Source: Takakia lepidozioides (Eukaryota > Streptophyta > Takakiopsida > Takakiales > Takakiaceae). Taken from it: a DNA stretch of 64,000 nucleotides. Within the stretch, counting starts at the first letter, position 1. Every line of letters starts with the position of its first letter. The stretch covers positions 46,128,001-46,192,000 of the forward strand of contig CM060733.1 in the NCBI GenBank assembly GCA_030704615.1. Reading direction: 5' to 3'. A model generated the notes under the pieces. The model did not search any database. It was given only the letters and a program-made list of their open reading frames with translations, and was not told the origin of the DNA. This document shows positions 24,307 through 35,660 of this stretch, piece after piece. A program made the position numbers and the translations under genes.

Positions 24307-26308
24307 ATGACGGCCCTACGAGCACATGGTTGTCTGTTCTGTGACCTCTGTGGGTCCATGCTTGCCTTCGATTCCACCTCCTACGCATCTTGCCCGCTCT
24401 GCAAGTCTCAACGCAGTGTGCAGGGTATTCTTTCTTCTCTACTTTCGCTGTGATGCAAGTCAATAGTGTAGAGTGCGTCTTATTTTCGTCGGAGCATCTC
24501 GCATCTTTCCTGCCTTGGCGATAAATGTGTGAGGTACTCAACTGAGTTTTTGCACAATAAATCTGACGTTTTTCTTATGCTGCCTGTGGGACAGAGTTTG
24601 AAGGGAAAGAGATTTGGTGTACGAGTGAACCTGATGTGAGTGTTCCTTCTTCTAAATTCTTTCCCGGGCTTCTGCATGAATGTTTTTGGATGGATCTTAT
24701 GCATTGCGATTGCTTGCAGAAGTTTACTCGGAAATGCAGTAAGTGCGAAACGAATGAGTTACGGATTCAGAACACCTCCTCTCTTTGCCAGTCTCTTGGC
24801 TGCTTAAGTGCACGTAGACTGTTTTGTAGAAATACTTTGAAACGTAGTGTGCGGATCATTTTCAGCTCCAATCGTTACCTTAGCTTGACAATATGATCAA
24901 GAGTGCGTAACTATTGAGTGAGTTCTATCTCTAGAATGTCTTAAAAACACTAGAAAAGTGAGGACCATTTCAAGTGCCATCTGAGATTGCCAGCAATTCG
25001 TATGCAAGTCAAAAACGAGTTTCAAGTTCACCCAGACCCTGCCTGCAAGTCTTCTTTACTCTCAACTGCTATAGTCCGAATCACAGTGTGGGTGCTGCAT
25101 ATCTGACTGTGACTCAGCTATGGGCAGCAGTCAACAAATATAGAAACTTGGGTTGAAGCCATCAGGCTAAGGTACAGACTTTAAATCATGTTTATACCCA
25201 CAGTCAACCGGTAAGCCTTCTTTGTTGAGATGGATTAGTATGGGAATTGGTGCATGGGGCCACTGAGGTAGTAAACCGTGTACTGTGTATGCAGGACTTC
25301 ATGCGGCGACTGGGGATTGATCATTTCATAACGCCTATTGATGATGCAATCAACACCGAAGATGGTGACCAAATTCAACAGCGAGCTGTGGTAGGTCTTT
25401 CTTTCATGAAGCTATCAAGCTGTAAACGCAAGCGTTGTGTGTGGCTTTGTCTGTTGGAGAGCAATTGGTTTTGGAGAGGGGCCAATTAGCTTAGTCACAT
25501 TTATCCTTCTCATCCTGCTTGACGCCTCTGTCTGAACTGTGTGTGGGTCTGCCAACCATAAGGCTATTGGAAAATTTTGATTTACAGTTAGGCCTCTTCT
25601 CTCCTACCTCCACATGTCCAAACTCAATCTAAAATGAAATGAGTGGGCATGGGTCTATGCAGGTTAATGATGAATGCCCTAAATGCCACCATCCAAACCT
25701 TGAGTACTACACGCGCCAGGTATCCTCTCTGAAGTTTTCCACTAAAATCCCACGGTGTAACGCTGTTATATAAGCTTAAAAAACCAGCTCCAACAATCGG
25801 CCGGTGACAGAAATATCTGAGCGAAACACTATAGGGAAAGGGAATTATGGGATGAGGCTCCTGATTCGTCAAGAGTACGTTGCACTTGTTTGTTTTGGTT
25901 ATATAAGCGTAAGTGGTGTCTCTCATGAGTACATCTCAAGTCACCGATCTTTTTCCAGAGCAAATATTCAGATTGTGCCTAGAAGAAGAAACACCTGATT
26001 TGGGTCCTTGTATGTCCAAGTTTGGTTCTGATGTCTTTCTTTCTGCTAGAATTGTTGTTCTAGCTCAATGTTGTTGTTCAGGGTTGGCAGGCCTGTTCTA
26101 TGCACACGAATTATGAAGTCTGTTTGATCCATTAAGTCGATCAACCCACACATTCAAGGGTAGCATATGGCAAGTTATTACCACCTTGACAAAATAATGA
26201 ATCCTTGTGGTTGGCTTCTTTGTGTGGCAGTTGAGGTCAGCAGATGAAGGGCAGACGGTGTTCTATGAGTGCCCCAAGTGTCACCACAAATTCTCACAAA
26301 ATATGTAG
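24307..26308 (+). CDS. RNA polymerase I subunit RPA12 (zinc-ribbon)
   Basis: Small subunit of RNA polymerase I in the nucleolus, involved in transcript cleavage and termination of rRNA synthesis. Five exons: 24307-24424, 24595-24635, 25295-25390, 25663-25719, 26231-26308. Phases agree throughout, giving 129 residues, the usual size. The N-terminal zinc ribbon is FCDLCGSML plus CPLCKSQR. The C-terminal TFIIS-type ribbon is DECPKCHHP plus YECPKCHHK, with the acidic RSADEGQT loop that enters the active site in this family. The RSADEGQ context and the short length favour RPA12 over TFIIS; RPB9 and RPC11 are less likely from the N-terminal ribbon. None of these exons makes a long ORF alone. Intact as read. 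Confidence 0.92.
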
Positions 26309-26822
26309 TTCCCTTCAAGAATTTGAAGATCTAGAGCGGCATTCTCAGAAGTCTCGCAGTGGTTTGCTGATTCTTTCACATTGGAACTACAATACAGAGC
26401 AGAGTGTGATGCAGTTATCTGCCCAACTCATCCAGATTGGTTATCTAGTAAGATCTAGATGCCAAGTTTTCTCTCATTCTCTCTTTTTACAAGGATACAC
26501 ACTCCTGCGCAGAATTTCTTGAACATTCTGATTTACCTCAACATGCGTACACACCAACTCTTTTACCTCATTCTTCCTAGATGAGGTGATATTGAGCAGT
26601 CCATCGTAGTCTGCATCCACACTGAGCAATCTTTGCTGTAGGCTACCTCACTTAGCATGTGCATGATCCCATATTTGCATATTCACTGGGTTTATCATTG
26701 AACACTGTTACTTAAGACAGTCTGGAAATGACAGAGCAGGCCTGATGAAAAAGCTCACTTCTCCAGAAGATTCCTCAAGATTTCAAAGTGTGGTTGACAT
26801 GCATTTGTTTTCTGTACATAGC

Positions 26823-27503
26823 GTTGAGACCACTGTTGGGCGGTTCTCAGGTTTTCATGAGCTCCTCCGGTGCAGGTTCTTTGCCAATTGCTTTGCCAAT
26901 TGCCCCTTCTTTAGAACCTCCGGAGGCGGTTAAATGGACAAAAGAAAAAATTAAATAACCTGCCGGAGGCGATTCTTTGATGTTTTAAAGACCTTTGCAC
27001 AGGCGGTTTTTTGAACCGGTTCTGGAAGTTCAATATACTTTATAACCGGTAGATAACCGGCGGTCCGGTTATATTGCAGTCATGTAAATGAACTACTTAT
27101 AAAATAAACATTTACATATATTGAATGATGAAAATATTTTAAAAAAGCTGAAATAAATGCCAAGCAGGGATGGACCAACCATGCAAGATGGTTAGCCCTT
27201 GAAACTGGATCATCCAGATGATCAATAATGGACATCTTAGTTACCAGATTGGTGTCACATTAATCTTAGCAAGGGTATATGCTGACACTATTGACACTAT
27301 TGATAACCGGGTCCTTTTTTAAGGCCATGGCCGGATACCAATAAATAAAAAACCAAACTTGCCCGTTCCTGAAGCCCGCCGGCTGAAGCCCGCCGGTTAT
27401 CTCAACCCCTAGCCTCCGCCGGATATATATATATATATAACCGGTCTAATAACAGGCGGTTATAACCGGTCAAAGTTCATAACCGCCCAACACTGGTTGA
27501 GAC
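26823..27503. mobile_element. hAT-type MITE with 8-bp target duplication
   Basis: The element proper is 26831-27495 (665 bp). Its left end reads CACTGTTGGGCGGTT, and its right end is the reverse complement of CAGTGTTGGGCGGTT, so the 15-bp terminal inverted repeats differ at one base. The flanks are the identical 8-mer GTTGAGAC at 26823-26830 and 27496-27503. The CAGTG-type terminus and 8-bp duplication are hallmarks of hAT transposons. Inside are many sub-terminal GGCGG, AACCGG and CCGCC motifs in both orientations, plus an AT microsatellite. There is no transposase, so it is non-autonomous. Confidence 0.92.
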
Positions 27504-27699
27504 CCAAGCTTGAGATTTAGCCTTAGCGAGGCAGATCAAAGCCAAGTCTTGAAAGATGGAGCTTGGTACTCGGACAGACCTCTTAGAAAAGAATTGGACC
27601 ATGAGGGCTGGAGAGAAAAGAGTAACTCAAACTGGCACAAGAGCACACTCTTTACAAAAGACTGTTGGAAGGGGGCACAGTGACTGTTCCCCACAAGAC

Positions 27700-29421
27700 T
27701 CAACTTAATTCCTTGAAGTCCATTGTGTGGGAAGGCTCCAGTGGAGGGGGACTTGCAGCAGAATACACCACCCTCCTGTCTCTACTTATGAGCCAATTGA
27801 GTCTAAATTTCCTTGCCTTGGGAGTGCCAGCGATTTTACTGCTCTCTCCTGCACTCCCAAAACTGCTGTCAGTTTCGCATGGCTGCCATCCCAAGACGGC
27901 ATCCCTTGAGACTGATTCAAAAGCAGTTGTTTCTGATAAAGACCTCCGGTAGCGACTCGCACTAGTTTTGCCTTCGGGTAGCCGAAGCGAGGAGCACCGC
28001 TTGGAGAGATTGCTCTCTCTCTCTCGTGCTGGCTGATCTGCCAGGAAGTGTATAAGCTTCAGCTCTTCTTCTGCTGGTTGATTTAACTCCGACCCCTTGG
28101 CCTCCAACAGAGCATCGGCAGCTCCTTGTGCTTCAGCTTGTTTCTCCATATTCATAACTATCCATTGCTCCGTAGAGTCTGGTGGTTCCTGACTTACACT
28201 AGGTGAGTAACGATACGCATACTGATCATAAATAGCAGGAGAGATTGTGCTGCTCCCAGGACTCGGCGTCAACAGCTCTCGCACTCTTGACAGAGTCTGG
28301 GGCGTGTAGAGGCCGCGGCTGGCCCAAAAGAGATCATCATTTGCAGGTGTTCCCCCTGCAGTCCCTAGCTCTGGTATGCTATCTGAAAGGGCACTTCGGT
28401 GGGTTGGCCTCGAAGGTGCCCAGTCCCGAGGGCGCCCAGGAAATGGAGTAGGGGCGATCATCAGCTCCAGGTTTGAGGGATCGACAATGTACTCGTAGGA
28501 ACCCATTGAGTACGACCGCCCTCCCCTGCGTGCGCCATGAGAACCACTGCTAACTCTTCTATTGTCCGTTTTCACCTTCCCCAGCTCCACTGTCAATATC
28601 CTCTCCGAGCCATAAGCATCGGTCACACGTACTGTGGGACCCAATGTCATGGGATCTTCGTCTTCCTCCACTATTTCACTCTCGGATTCGACTTCATCCA
28701 CCTCGCAGATTCTGAAGCTTTCATGGCGTTGTGCTTCCAGTACTGGTTCCAACAAGGAGAGCCCCTGAGCGTAACCACCCTCAGCCACCTCTACTTCCCA
28801 TCCGCCCTCTCGCCTGCCAGACTCAACGGCTGACGTAGGATCTGGCAAGAGGCTTCTCCTGCAGAGAGGGCAAGTCGAGTTGGAGAGCAACCAAGTGTCG
28901 ATACAGTCCAAGTGAAATGCATGCTTGCACTTTGGGAGCAGCCTGAGGCGATCGTCCTCCCCGAACTCATTCAGACACACTGCACAGTCTGCACTGTCTT
29001 TCAAACCCCGGATAGACCCATACGAGAACACCGGTAGTGTGTCTATGAATGCTTGATCTACACCTGCGTCATGTAAGTGGAATAAGTGCTGCAGCTGCCC
29101 ATGAAGAGCACTCACTGGGCCAGGCAGGGGCGGACTTTGCCTGGGCCGCCGTGCCAAACATCGGGCAAGAAGGTGGAGAAATCCCGACAGAATGAAAACA
29201 ACACTGAGAATAATAACAATCACGGCCACGCTCGGATTAATGTGCGATGTGCTTGAGCTTAACGTGTCCAACCGACGAATGTGTCCAAGGGGCAAATCGG
29301 AGGGGGGCCCTGGTGGTTGATACGTTGAGTGCAGTGGTTGTAGTCGCGAATAGGAATTTCGAGCTAAGGGCGGTGCTGGATGACTTTGAACTCTGCGAGC
29401 CCAAACATCTGGCGTGGACAT
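27700..29421 (-). CDS. ATL-type RING-H2 E3 ubiquitin ligase, single exon
   Basis: Membrane-anchored E3 ubiquitin ligase. The 573-residue intronless frame has a single membrane segment at about residues 64-88 (VAVIVIILSVVFILSGFL). A GLD-like region follows (IDTLPVFSYGSIRGL, about 126-140), then a canonical RING-H2 with C146, C149, C165, H167, H170, C173, C184 and C187. Conserved family features are the Pro before the third zinc ligand and Trp in DTWLLSNSTCPLC. The long C-terminal region is Ser/acid-rich with no recognised domain, as in larger ATL13/ATL46-like members. The start is the first Met. The 5' flank (29422-29910) has short open frames that could be uORFs. Intact. Confidence 0.94.
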   Translation of the reverse strand: MSTPDVWARRVQSHPAPPLARNSYSRLQPLHSTYQPPGPPSDLPLGHIRRLDTLSSSTSHINPSVAVIVIILSVVFILSGFLHLLARCLARRPRQSPPLPGPVSALHGQLQHLFHLHDAGVDQAFIDTLPVFSYGSIRGLKDSADCAVCLNEFGEDDRLRLLPKCKHAFHLDCIDTWLLSNSTCPLCRRSLLPDPTSAVESGRREGGWEVEVAEGGYAQGLSLLEPVLEAQRHESFRICEVDEVESESEIVEEDEDPMTLGPTVRVTDAYGSERILTVELGKVKTDNRRVSSGSHGARRGGRSYSMGSYEYIVDPSNLELMIAPTPFPGRPRDWAPSRPTHRSALSDSIPELGTAGGTPANDDLFWASRGLYTPQTLSRVRELLTPSPGSSTISPAIYDQYAYRYSPSVSQEPPDSTEQWIVMNMEKQAEAQGAADALLEAKGSELNQPAEEELKLIHFLADQPARERESNLSKRCSSLRLPEGKTSASRYRRSLSETTAFESVSRDAVLGWQPCETDSSFGSAGESSKIAGTPKARKFRLNWLISRDRRVVYSAASPPPLEPSHTMDFKELS

Positions 29422-31632
29422 CCTTCAAATCTCTCTCTCGCTCTCACACTCTCTCTGATGCCAAAGAGCTGAGACGGGTCGAGAGGAACCCCAATCAATG
29501 AAGGGCGTGAATAGTAGCTTGGAAGAAACAAATTCTCCACGACCTGTTCATCCACTTTGTGTCTCTCTTCGGCCCCAGCAGCAAATGTGCATTGTTGAGG
29601 GTGGGCGGGAAACGTTTCAGCTGTACCGACGAAGGAGAGCCCAAAGAATCTGAACACTTTCTTCACAACCATGTCGACTTGCACTTCTTGCCTCCATCTC
29701 TCTGTGGCACTGGAATCACCTCTGCAAGTACATACTGTCCTCTGCGCTCAACATCCATACAATGTGAAGCATTGAAATTCAGAGGTGACAATGAAAAACC
29801 CCAAGAGAGAGCATCCATCGTCCGAGCCAGCTCTGAGTCCTCTTTCTGCCTCCTTCTAATTCGTCGTACTTGAACTTCCGTTGCACGGTGATCTCTTCCA
29901 AAGCGCATTCAAATTCGTTTTCTGGTTAGGGCCCTAGAATGGCAGCTCTTCACCAACAAGCAATGTGCGATCAGGGAAGGAGTGGAAAGAACCTACTAAG
30001 GAAACATCGACACGACTCTCTCCGGGGCACCAGTATATATGCTCAGCTCACCAACACCTCTGAGCTGAAACCTGAGATAACGAGTACAATGCTAGCTACT
30101 GAGTGTCAACCTCAGTTCAAGTATGCATGCGTCTTGGAAGCTCCCAGCCATGGCGGCACTGGACCTGCACACACGTAAACAGACGAGCACGCAGACAGAC
30201 AAGCGAGACGAGAGTGACGGGTTGGTGAAACCACCCCTAGTTGCTGCGGTCGATCTCTCCAGGCGGCACGTGAGTCGTCAGATCATCATATCTCACGGAC
30301 ATAAATGCGACAGCATGACGCGAGGTACAATACTTCATCCGTGTGGTAGCCGACAATAATTCCCCCAAACTTTAACAGTGGATGAGAGAGCTGTGGATGG
30401 ATGAACTTCGTGGTACCGGCTATACCCGGTAGGGCTGTACTTGCTCTGATGGACGGCCTGCAAGAGCGTTAATGACCGGGCAGGCCGGTCGCTCACCGAC
30501 TGACCGACCGGCGAACATTGTTCCCTTGTCACTGTAGAAGTGAGAACATGTTCTTTATAGTTCGCAAAGGATCCAATAATAGACAGTAAAAAGTTACTAG
30601 TAAGATACTAATGCCAGCCATGCGCGATTTGAAATATATTACTATATTACGAATTATTTGAACGATCCAGGCTTTTTCAAGTATATCTATATATATAGTA
30701 AGCGGGATACTACATGTCGTAACTTCACTAGTCTTGTTTTAGTGAGATGAATTACTGCAAACTTACTGAGAATACTTGACGAATGAATGAAGATGGACGA
30801 ATGACCGACCGTGCTTTCATCGGCGAGTCGGCTTCCATCCACGTTCTGGACGAATGATCTTCTGTATGGATGATTTCTCTCATCCGTTTAGCGCTCTCTC
30901 TCGCCCTCCCCTTGCATGGGAACTTGTGTTGGGTTTTCTGGCCAATACAACTCTTACTTTTTCATGCTTGAAGATCATGAACCATAGACTGTCAGGATCT
31001 GCAGTGTAACTTTGGCATGCATTGGCATATGGCAACACCAAGTTTTCACCAACCCTGCTGATGGGAGCAAGCGCAGTCTTTGTTGAGAGAGAAAGATAAA
31101 TGTATGACTTTCTTGCATCATGTTTGAATGAATAAGAACCCACCCCTTCTGACAATTCTTGCACAACAACAAATTTTCTTTGTTTTTCCTCGTAATACAT
31201 CCCTTTTTAGTAATGGTGGAATGGGCAGGACACAGGGGCTTGCTCCAGGTAGAGCTACATGGCAAGCCCAGTGTTGAAGGCAGGGAACATTTTAGGTGCT
31301 AGTGAGCTTGAAGAAGCTCCTTCTGTCACAGTCATGAGGAATATAGAATTGCACACTAGAAACCCCTTTCTCAACTTCACAAGGATTGTGTTTCATTGCA
31401 GTTTCAAAGAACGCTTCTCCAGCCTCTTAAATCTGTTCAGTAATGATGCTTGCAACGAAGAAGGACAACAACAGTATTTTGAAGGGTCGTTCACATTGAA
31501 TTGTTGCTAGCTAGCACAACAAATACTCGAGGCTCGTACAAAGCACAACAAGCTCATAAACACCCGAAGACTTTCACTGACTAAGCCAAAGAAGAGAAAT
31601 TTGCATGTTCTAGCATTGCGCACATGACAAGG
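29422..31632. other. Intergenic, no gene recognised
   Basis: The ATL gene's 5' flank occupies the left part; its transcript must start here. The rest has short open frames with no motif. 30400-30530 is rich in CCGG/CGGTC steps, and 30560-30720 is AT-rich. Nothing is supported as a gene. Confidence 0.5.
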
Positions 31633-33641
31633 CTAAAGATGTAAAGTGAAGTGAGGCTTTTGAGAAATTTCTGCACCTGCAACATCTTCAACGATGGATG
31701 AAAGGGCCCGTATCAATGAGTTGAGACCGCCCAAGAAATTTTCATCAACTGCATCCCGCTCATGGAGTACATGGGCAAAATCCACAAGTCTGACCGACAC
31801 AGATCTTGAAGAATGTGGACCAGCTGCTGGAGTTGGAAGCTCACCTTCATATATAATTAACACAGATGCAGAGTAGAAGTGGTAAAATGTTTGTGACTCA
31901 AACCTGTCAAAGGACCAACTTTGAAGGTGTAAGATTGTGCATGACCTCAATCATTTTCTCCCAAAGTTGATGAGACCAAGGCAAAACATTGCCAATGCAA
32001 CTACCCCCAAGTAGTGCCCTAGATAGTGATAGATGAAGTACATTCTCACACACAAGATTGTGAGGTAATCAAGCTGGACACCAGAGAAGCCAGAGCAGTG
32101 TAGCTGCCTTCTGTTGTCTTCTACTGGTTCCAATTTAACAATTATTTAAATTGTGAAGAGGGCTTTCGAGCCCAGTGCTTTTCTTATAGGTCTTCGAACC
32201 CCAAGGAGCCCACTTTGGTGAGGGAATGTCCAGAGTAGAAGAACAAAGAAATTCCACATCAAGATACCATGCACATACCAAGCTTTGAGCTGTTGGAGCT
32301 GGGCAATGGCTCCCTGAGGCCCAGCATAGACAGCAGTTGCCGAAGTGACATCGGGACTTGTCTCATCTGATGGATTTGATGAAACAAAACGTTTAAGGGC
32401 AAGAGGCACAAGCTCGGTGGTCAGATATTTACACCACTTGCGGTCAGCTTTCCATGCTGTCCCAGTTGCCAGCTCATATACCTGCACAGCAAACAGCTAG
32501 CCTTACTTCAAGCCCACCACTACATTTCTTCAATACTTCACGACCTTTGATCTATTTCCATGTACCAGATAGTCATGCCAGCTGCAAATTTGGGACATCG
32601 AACCGGTCAACAAAGCAAGATGTACTCTTTCACATTAGCATATGAAACTCAGCTCTATGGTGTGAAATAGGTTGCACTTTGTAGGAGGAAGTTGCACACT
32701 CAAGTACTTAATATGTCTCTAACGGTCCCAGGTGTGCAGGTGGCTGTTGATCTAAGTTCAGAGGCACAAATGTGATTCAAGGAAAACCTCAAAGGAAGGC
32801 ACAATAAGAACCTGCATTCCAGATAACCGGAACCCCAAGGCTCCTGATGTCGTTTCAACATCTTTCTTTCTAAGCCCCACACAAATTCAACAAAAAACAT
32901 GTCAAACGTTTTTCCTCCAAGATGGGTCAGTACAATTATCTTGCCTTTAAAAATGAAAGTATAAGCAGCCCCTCTCCCATTAAAAGCTCCCGTACTACCA
33001 AGACAACCAGCATTCCCAAGCCACTCTTCTTCTCCTCCTCTGTTGACTCACTTGAGACAATGTACCGTGGATGCTGAACGTCACAGGACCCTTAAATTCC
33101 AAGCTAAGAGGATCAAGTAACATCATTAACAGCACCTCCATGGAAGCAGCAATCAAATAGCCCCCCCAACCTGCTATGCAGAGAGATGGAGAGAGAACAT
33201 AATCATTAGACGTTGGTTGCCGTAGCCTGGTGGCCATAGACCCCATGCCCAGTTTGGTCGGAGCAAGAGGGAACAAATAGTGGGTGCGGCACTGGGACGG
33301 TCACCCATCCCAGTACTATTCTGGCCCAACGGCACTTTAACTTCAGAGTCCTGATGGGATCTGGTGTAGTAGCCTTGGTATGACTGCCACAAGATGGAGA
33401 GAATGTACAGATAAGATGTAGTTTGCCATAGCCTTGTGGCCATAGACCCCACACCGAGCTTGGGCAGAACAATATACTACCTTTGTGAGGGGTTCACTCA
33501 AGCAGTGGGACTTAAACTCAGCAAATAGATTGGGCTTTCCAGAGTTCCTCTAGAAAGCCCTCCACACAAGCATCAATCTGATGTGTGAGATCTACCCAGC
33601 AATTTGCCCCCAACAGGGCCAGGGTTCTAGGCTCAGCCAAG

Positions 33642-33672
<31 letters not shown>

Positions 33673-35333
33673 TGTGTGGCCGGAACCTGCATTTACTGAT
33701 ATATTTTTCTCCTGCTTCAGGATACCATGTGCGGGCTCCAATCTGCAAACCGGTTTAGAACCATTATGCATACTCTTCATGTGGTTTTCTTGCATGGCAT
33801 TCACCTTCTAAGCCCAAGACTTGCACTCTTTTTCTACCGGCAAGGAGAGGAAGGTTACCTTGAGGTCAACAATAGAAGGGTGGTGGAAGCTGTGGGTCAA
33901 ATCCTCCATGATCAGATGTCGTAACCACAAGAAGGTAAAAGTTCACCTCACAAATGAAACACTGTAAGCTTGATAGAATTTATGACCATTCTTAATCTAC
34001 TTGTTCTTTGTAGGGCCCTAAGTTAGGTCCAATGAGAGCCTTCGTGAGCTCCTCAATGGTGCAAAGGCACAGGCAGGATACTGGCAGGCATTAGTACAAC
34101 TATTGAGGCACCTACAACCTGTCCAAAAACTACAGTGGCTGAGGGGTGCTTGTTTCAAAACAACCCCACGTAATTATGAAGCCACTTACTCCCTGAAGGC
34201 TAGGACAAACCTTGAGCACCTTCAACGTGTTTTACAATCTACTATGGTATTTTCATTCCCAATCACTCATAAATGCCAACCTTATATGAACCTAGTTGGT
34301 GAGTGACCCCAATTACCGGGTGGGCAGTGCACCTGCACCCGAAAACACAAACTGTGAATCCCAATGCCATAATCACTGCCAGGCTATCTACTGGAAGCTG
34401 ACATATGGTATTGCTTCTTCTCCTGACAGAAAATGTTTTCAAAGGATATTGTTTGTCCCACTGCCATCAGGGGCGTCAATGTCAATCTCGCCACAAAACC
34501 GGGGGAAGAATGACTGCACCCAGGCAGGGACATTCTTGTCCTTCCATATCTCCTCATAAAATGCAATCTCTTTGTCACCCCGCAGACCACTTTGCAAGGG
34601 CTTGTAGAAGCAGCCCGAATCATCGACAAGTGACCCCAAACGCCCCGCTGCTCCCACCCACCCGAACAAGAGAACAGCCCCATGATCAAAGTTCTGCTGA
34701 TGGAAGATGATGGCTTCCTTTACTGAGTGTCGGAAATGCTATGAGAAACTGTACCATGAACTGCATTTTCTGAATCTGGGCTAAAATGAAAAAATGCACA
34801 AAGCGCCTTACCTTCAAATTGATGGCCTGCCACTTGATTCGTTGCAACTTTCAGCACCTAAGGCACCGCAACAGAAGAATTCCACACAAAACAACAACAG
34901 TCGAACTGAATGGTCATTGACAAAACAGAATGTCACCCACATCGGGAATCCCGAGGTTATCAACTATTTCAACACTAGCTCTACGTAAATTCTCTATAAC
35001 GGGGCAACTCCAGGCACACCAAAGATAAATCTGTGGACTTCAAATTTCGGGCTGTAGGATTGTTTCAGCAATTGACCTCAATTCAACAAATTCAGCTGAT
35101 TTGATGGCCCACTCCTGAGACACAATGCCTCTCGCATCTTGCAAGCCCCAGACACACGGAAATGCACAAGCTGGCAGTGCAGAATTCTCCATTTCACAGA
35201 AGCAGTGGCTTCGCATCCCTCCACCCTCATAAACTGTTCATACGACACTACGCCCTCTTTGAACTGAGTATTGAGAGAGAGAGGTACGTCTTACCGGCTT
35301 TGGTTGACAAGACGGAGATTGGTCAGCATCCAT
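31633..35333 (-). CDS. IPK2: Inositol polyphosphate multikinase IPK2
   Basis: Phosphorylates Ins(1,4,5)P3 stepwise to InsP5 (6-/3-/5-kinase). Minus-strand exons are 35333-35295 (MDADQSPSCQPKP), about 34738-34461, about 33922-33859, 33742-33687, 32869-32812, 32481-32279 and 31903-31633. The IPK family motif PxxxDxKxG is split across exons 3 and 4 as PSIVDLK | IGARTWYPEAG. Other family blocks are GRLGSLVDDSGCFYKPLQ, SGALGFRLSGMQ, LKRFVSS, and the catalytic LVDFAHV...DENFLGGLNSLI. Exons 4 to 7 join in phase at GT-AG sites. The weak point is exon 3: no AG acceptor precedes LRHLIMEDL in the right frame, and a one-base shift would be needed. The exon 2 acceptor could also be one of several nearby AGs. 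The intron after exon 4 holds the 5S-headed SINE and LINE tails. Confidence 0.87.
33184..33402 (-). mobile_element. 5S rRNA-headed SINE with a LINE 3' tail
   Basis: On the minus strand, 33390-33282 is a nearly complete 5S rRNA sequence. It reads GTCATACCA, GATCCCATCAGGACTC, AGTTAAAGTGCC, TTGGGCCAG, AGTACTGGGATGGGTGACC and TGCCGCACCC, with about 10 nt missing near the 3' end. The C-box of the internal pol III promoter (GGGATGGGTGACC) is unchanged. It is directly followed (33281-33195) by the tail of the local LINE family, including GGCCACCAGGCTACGGCAAC and ending in TTCTCTC. An 11-bp direct repeat, AGATGGAGAGA, flanks the unit at 33184-33194 and 33392-33402, as expected of a target duplication. 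The order 5S head, LINE-derived tail, flanking duplication is that of a 5S-derived SINE (SINE3 type). It sits in an IPK2 intron. Confidence 0.8.
33395..33672 (-). mobile_element. LINE 3'-end fragment in an IPK2 intron
   Basis: The minus strand repeats the C-terminal tail of the LINE protein (THQIDACVEGFLEELWKA) followed by the family 3' tail (CTATGGCCACAAGGCTATGG) to about 33395. Its 5' limit is a GA run at 33643-33672, only 14 bp from IPK2 exon 4. The 5S-headed SINE is inserted exactly at the end of this fragment's tail. Confidence 0.82.
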
Positions 35334-35459
35334 CTCCAAGCTCCCTGCGATCAATCCCCCCACCACCAAATTGCGCCGTCGCAATCCTCCACACTCTTTC
35401 TTCCTCGACAGCAAAACAAAAGCGAGAGTATGAATTCAACAACCGGTCCACCGTAACCA

Positions 35460-35660
35460 GTTCTGTTACCTAACGTGCCCCAGTTAGGGCTGACGACGTA
35501 AGTAAGGTCAGGCTTACGTGGCGAAACGTCAGTTCTGACGCTGCCGTCGGCGTGACGTGGACGACAGTGCCGGTCGTCAATTCTGACACGCACGTCCGCT
35601 CCGCGTGACGGGGCGGGACGACGACCGACGCCGACGGGCGTCGCTGACATGGACGCTGAG
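35460..35660. promoter_or_regulatory. Dense TGACG/ACGT cluster upstream of IPK2, candidate promoter
   Basis: Within 200 bp, starting about 130 bp upstream of the IPK2 start codon, TGACG or its complement CGTCA recurs roughly ten times. Several ACGT cores are in bZIP-like contexts (TTACGTGG, GTGACGTGG, CACGTC). The stretch is strongly GC-rich compared with its flanks. In plants these motifs bind TGA/HY5/ABF-type bZIP factors. Its placement suggests the IPK2 promoter, possibly bidirectional, because a short open frame begins at 35721 on the plus strand. Function is inferred. Confidence 0.5.

Noticed and set aside
29663-29908. 81-codon frame upstream of the ATL gene as a conserved uORF
   Set aside because: No recognised motif and no evidence that it lies in the transcript; left as part of the 5' flank.
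33282-33390. Functional 5S rRNA gene
   Set aside because: About 10 nt are missing near the 3' end, there are several substitutions, and there is no T-run terminator; a LINE tail follows directly.
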